Notes under the pieces: model-generated
What the model was told of the DNA's origin: nothing
The model's input: the letters and a program-made list of their open reading frames with translations, nothing else
Databases searched by the model: none
DNA from: CALBPI01 sp038531945
GTDB taxonomy: Bacteria > Pseudomonadota > Gammaproteobacteria > Steroidobacterales > Woeseiaceae
Reading direction: 5' to 3'
Assembly: GCA_038531945.1 (NCBI GenBank)
Contig: JBCBBH010000003.1
Coordinates: 248,001 to 312,000, forward strand
Length of the DNA stretch: 64,000 nucleotides
Program-made: the position numbers and the translations under genes
Shown: piece after piece, positions 63,543 to 64,000 of the stretch
Numbering within the stretch: the stretch's first letter is position 1
Layout: the number at the start of each line of letters is the position of its first letter

Positions 63543-64000
63543 CTACTCGCCTGCCTCGCGAGCCGCCTTTGCCAGCGCCACCAGTGTGGGCCGCAATTGC
63601 TGTGTTGCGGTGAGTGGAGTGCGGAACCAGAGGCGCTCACGGAGGTCGTCGCACTGCATATCGATTCCCTCGGGATCCAGGCCCCTGATTCGCCAATCGC
63701 CGTCGGGTGCGCCACACAACACCGTGGCGTATAGCCGAGTCGCGTCGCGGTGGTCCTCATTCATGTGCGCGACAGCGCCGGCCTCCATTTGATGCCACGC
63801 AGACCAGTCAGCGAACGCGACCTTAAGTCGTCGGGCGGAGATATCGACGCTCTCACCTGCCGTGAGATGAAGTCGTGCAGCCAGCGGTTCAAATCGCAGT
63901 AGCTTGCGTTCATCACTTGGGGTCACGCGCGTGTTTGCGTGACTATGCTGAAGTCTTGAGACGATTCTCGCGCTGTCGGCCGGTTCTATGGCGATGAGAT
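63543..64000 (-). CDS. HugZ-like haem utilisation protein (PNPOx fold plus DUF2470), 5' truncated
   Basis: The frame is open to the window edge, so the N-terminal part is missing; a GTG at 63926 could start a short form but the coding pattern continues past it. LLRFEPLAARLHLTAG is the last strand of the pyridoxamine-oxidase-like domain, and AVAHMNEDHRDATRLYA with the C-terminal helices forms the DUF2470 domain of HugZ-type proteins. HugZ relatives bind or degrade haem, which fits the neighbouring haem genes. Which activity applies here is inferred. Confidence 0.72.
   Translation of the reverse strand, partial: LIAIEPADSARIVSRLQHSHANTRVTPSDERKLLRFEPLAARLHLTAGESVDISARRLKVAFADWSAWHQMEAGAVAHMNEDHRDATRLYATVLCGAPDGDWRIRGLDPEGIDMQCDDLRERLWFRTPLTATQQLRPTLVALAKAAREAGE

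Overview
The window reads as a chromosomal segment of a Gammaproteobacterium with mid-to-high GC. Three conserved neighbourhoods point there: rhlB divergent from trxA-rho, dusB-fis followed by purH-purD, and accB-accC-prmA. GTG and TTG starts and 4-base stop/start overlaps are common. The exact lineage cannot be read from the sequence. Many TonB-dependent genes and an aerobic haem/iron lifestyle fit a marine or sediment organism. No tRNA, rRNA, CRISPR array, insertion sequence or integrase was seen.

Region 1 (1-17105). The window opens inside the ligase-associated repair helicase, followed by pdeM, a methyltransferase, a fatty acid desaturase, an L,D-transpeptidase lipoprotein and a possible 42-aa protein. 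Next come a PLP-dependent ACC deaminase/D-cysteine desulfhydrase-type enzyme, a solitary contractile tail-sheath-like protein, a fused 5-oxoprolinase/hydantoinase divergent from a sodium:solute symporter, two tandem DUF697-type GTPases, a YqiA-like hydrolase and a PhzF-like isomerase.

Region 2 (17194-38301). This is housekeeping: glk, plsB, trhO, a YdcH-like protein, cysQ, yrfG, rhlB, trxA and rho. A ten-gene minus-strand run follows in transcription order: aroQ, accB, accC, prmA, a long acidic DUF3426 protein, dusB, fis, purH, purD, moeA. Many of its genes overlap.

Region 3 (38481-64000). This is a metal and tetrapyrrole block. It starts with a full-length BchH-type magnesium chelatase large subunit without its partner subunits. 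A Fur-box-preceded iron operon follows: imelysin lipoprotein, two DUF1111 dihaem proteins, a second imelysin, a DUF1513 protein and a FecA-like receptor. A haem locus comes next: a DUF6607 lipoprotein divergent from a haem receptor, then hmuT, hmuU, hmuV and an IsdG-type haem monooxygenase. A minus-strand operon encodes azurin, a third dihaem DUF1111 protein and a small membrane protein. It shares a compact Fur-box promoter region with a plus-strand set of a Cys-rich unknown protein, a 39-aa membrane peptide and a nitroreductase. The right end holds a DUF2946-like protein, a Met/His-rich outer membrane protein, the last 43 codons of a lost TonB-dependent receptor with its terminator, and the 3' part of a HugZ-like haem-utilisation gene.

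Region 3 as a whole suggests one Fur-controlled programme: receptors bring haem and chelated iron across the outer membrane, HmuTUV moves haem inward, and the IsdG-like (and perhaps HugZ-like) proteins open the ring. Imelysins, dihaem proteins and azurin supply periplasmic iron handling and electron transfer. The least explained parts are the lone BchH, the azurin/dihaem/membrane operon, the Cys-rich protein operon and the lone sheath protein.
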